A stretch of DNA of 15,086 bases from Thioalkalivibrio sp. Its GTDB lineage: Bacteria; Pseudomonadota; Gammaproteobacteria; Ectothiorhodospirales; Ectothiorhodospiraceae. Shown one piece after another: positions 14,106-15,086 of the stretch; the stretch's first letter is position 1, and each line of letters starts with the position of its first letter. A model generated the notes under the pieces. The model was given only the letters and a program-made list of their open reading frames with translations. It was not told where the DNA came from and ran no database searches. The stretch covers positions 1-15,086 of the forward strand of contig PWGH01000133.1 of the NCBI GenBank assembly GCA_003555285.1, in the 5' to 3' direction. A program made the translations under genes and the position numbers.

Positions 14106-14497
14106 CTCCATCCTCTTCGGCTGTGGGGCACGGACGGCGGCGATCCAGCCGGCACGGGACCGTCTCGACCGCTTGAACAGCGACGTGGGACCGATCCGAC
14201 GACGATGCCCGGGACCGGACAGGCGCACGAGAAGCAACTCGGTGGTCTTCCCGGCGTCGACGGGTTTGGATCGCGAACGGTTGGACGTCCGGCCGCGGGG
14301 AGACCCCATACGAAGCGCAACTTAGCCAGAAAGCCTTCGCGGCGCAAGGTATCCTGTCGCAAAATTCGTCACAACACGCCATCGCACCGCAATCTCGGCC
14401 CTGGATTCGAGGCGGTGCAAAAGACCTCGAAGCCTCCGGGCCAAGTGCCTTAGAATGACACGATTGGAACTGTAAACCCACAACGGGAGAATCCGCG
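14106..14497. other. Divergent intergenic region between sensor kinase and YciK-like SDR
   Basis: About 390 bases with no supported gene; open frames here are Arg/Pro-rich and without family character. It must carry both divergent promoters. On the minus strand a candidate sigma-70 pair is TTGTGA (complement of 14369-14374) and TACCTT (complement of 14346-14351) with a 17-base spacer, which would give the kinase mRNA a leader of over 200 bases. Confidence 0.45.
14451..14456 (+). promoter_or_regulatory. -10 element of the SDR gene
   Basis: TAGAAT matches the TATAAT consensus at five of six positions and lies about 42 bases before the TTG start, leaving a leader of roughly 35 bases. No convincing -35 hexamer is visible at the right distance. 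Confidence 0.45.
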
Positions 14498-15086
14498 TTG
14501 CCCGACTTCGATCCCCATCGCCTTCTCGCCTATCAAGCCGGCCCGGAGACCCTTGCCGACCATGTCATTTTGGTGACCGGAGCGGCTCAGGGTACCGGGC
14601 ATGCGATCAGCGTGGCGGCAGCCGCCGCCGGCGCTACCGTGATTCTGCTCGACCGCGACATCAAAGGCCTGAAGGCGACCTACGATGCGATCGAGGCGGC
14701 CGGCCATCCGCAGGCAGCAATCTACCCGCTGAATTTCGAGGGGGCCACCGTGAAGGACTATGCGGATCTGGCCGAGAACGTGCTGGAGTCCCTGGGCCGT
14801 CTGGACGGCCTGGTGCTTCATGCCGGGTGGGCCGGCACCCTGACCCCGATGAAATACTACGACCCGGAACTCTGGGCGCGCGTGATGCACGCGAATCTGC
14901 ACGGTCCGGTGCTGCTGACCCAGGCCGTGCTGCCGATGCTCGAACTGAGCGGACGCGGCAGCATCGTGGTCTCGACCCAGCATGCGCGCAAGGCCTTCTG
15001 GGGCGCCTTCGGCATCGCCAAGGCCGGCCAGGACGCGTTGATCGACATCCTCGCGGCCGAGCACTCGGCCGAACGGGGATTCATCC
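14498..15086 (+). CDS. YciK-like short-chain dehydrogenase/reductase with altered active site (runs off right edge)
   Basis: I translated 196 residues from a TTG at 14498, which has GGGAGA seven bases upstream and is the only start with a good ribosome site; the frame closes upstream at 14456-14458. It is a classical Rossmann-fold SDR: VLITG-type strand with TGAAQGTGHA (27-36, cofactor Gly motif), acidic LLDRD (50-54), then LDGLVLHAGWAG, MHANLHGPVLLTQAVLPML, GSIVVST and WGAFGIAKAG. The LDG...AG...PM...W..VM and WGA segments resemble YciK. Two catalytic positions differ: the NAG Asn is His 108, and the YxxxK Tyr is Phe 171, with Lys 175 kept. The usual catalytic Ser position is also unclear (Ser 159 or Thr 160). 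Function as an oxidoreductase is therefore doubtful. In Pseudomonas a yciK-type SDR follows mupP; here it is over 7 kb away. The C-terminus is outside the window. Confidence 0.85.
   Translation, partial: MPDFDPHRLLAYQAGPETLADHVILVTGAAQGTGHAISVAAAAAGATVILLDRDIKGLKATYDAIEAAGHPQAAIYPLNFEGATVKDYADLAENVLESLGRLDGLVLHAGWAGTLTPMKYYDPELWARVMHANLHGPVLLTQAVLPMLELSGRGSIVVSTQHARKAFWGAFGIAKAGQDALIDILAAEHSAERGFI

Noticed and set aside
14106..14309. Upstream extension of the sensor kinase
   Set aside because: Arg-rich sequence without domain character, and the ATG at 14105 has a well-placed AGAGG.
1..15086. Mobile element, prophage, CRISPR array or defence system
   Set aside because: I saw no transposase, integrase, terminal inverted repeats, spaced repeat array or nuclease/toxin module; RmuC is the only nuclease-like protein and belongs to a housekeeping family.

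Overview
The window reads as chromosomal core DNA of a GC-rich, Gram-negative gammaproteobacterium. The evidence is a Kdo-kinase-like LPS gene, the ubiquinone gene ubiG, a FimV-type LysM protein, and a block of TRZ/ATZ hydrolase, ubiG and mupP that is familiar from Pseudomonas and relatives. The squalene genes hpnCDE make a Chromatiales/Ectothiorhodospiraceae-like or similar autotrophic gamma lineage plausible, but the sequence alone does not fix the genus. There are no tRNA or rRNA genes, no CRISPR array, no transposase and no phage genes.

Layout. Bases 1-450 (minus) hold the N-terminus of a FimV-like protein cut by the left edge. Bases 822-1127 (plus) encode a small PilZ-like protein that converges on a Kdo kinase-like gene (1150-1998, minus). 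After a 500-base divergent gap comes a PEBP/YbhB protein with a conserved-looking unknown behind it (2503-3429, plus). A structured intergenic stretch follows, then a DoxX-type membrane protein (3708-4103).

The centre is a long, tightly packed plus-strand run: mtaD-type deaminase, ubiG, mupP/gph-like HAD phosphatase, rmuC, hpnC, hpnD, hpnE (4138-11679). It joins purine/SAM by-product salvage, ubiquinone synthesis, probable MurNAc-6-phosphate recycling, a RmuC nuclease-like protein and the three-step conversion of farnesyl diphosphate to squalene. No squalene-hopene cyclase is in the window, so the hopanoid link is inferred from family knowledge.

Converging on this run is a minus-strand two-component pair: a soluble double-PAS histidine kinase and a FixJ/TtrR-type response regulator joined by an ATGA overlap (11734-14105). 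Divergent from the kinase, a YciK-like short-chain dehydrogenase begins at 14498 and leaves the right edge.

Most notable points: (1) ubiG and mupP are bridged by three tiny ORFs, each joined to the next by an ATGA overlap, built on a 17-bp tandem duplication; (2) hpnC carries an in-frame 15-bp minisatellite that inserts a pentapeptide array into the enzyme; (3) the YciK-like SDR has Phe in place of the catalytic Tyr and His in place of the NAG-motif Asn; (4) the start of hpnD is ambiguous between an ATGA-coupled long form and a short form behind its own promoter. I found no clearly new multi-gene system.
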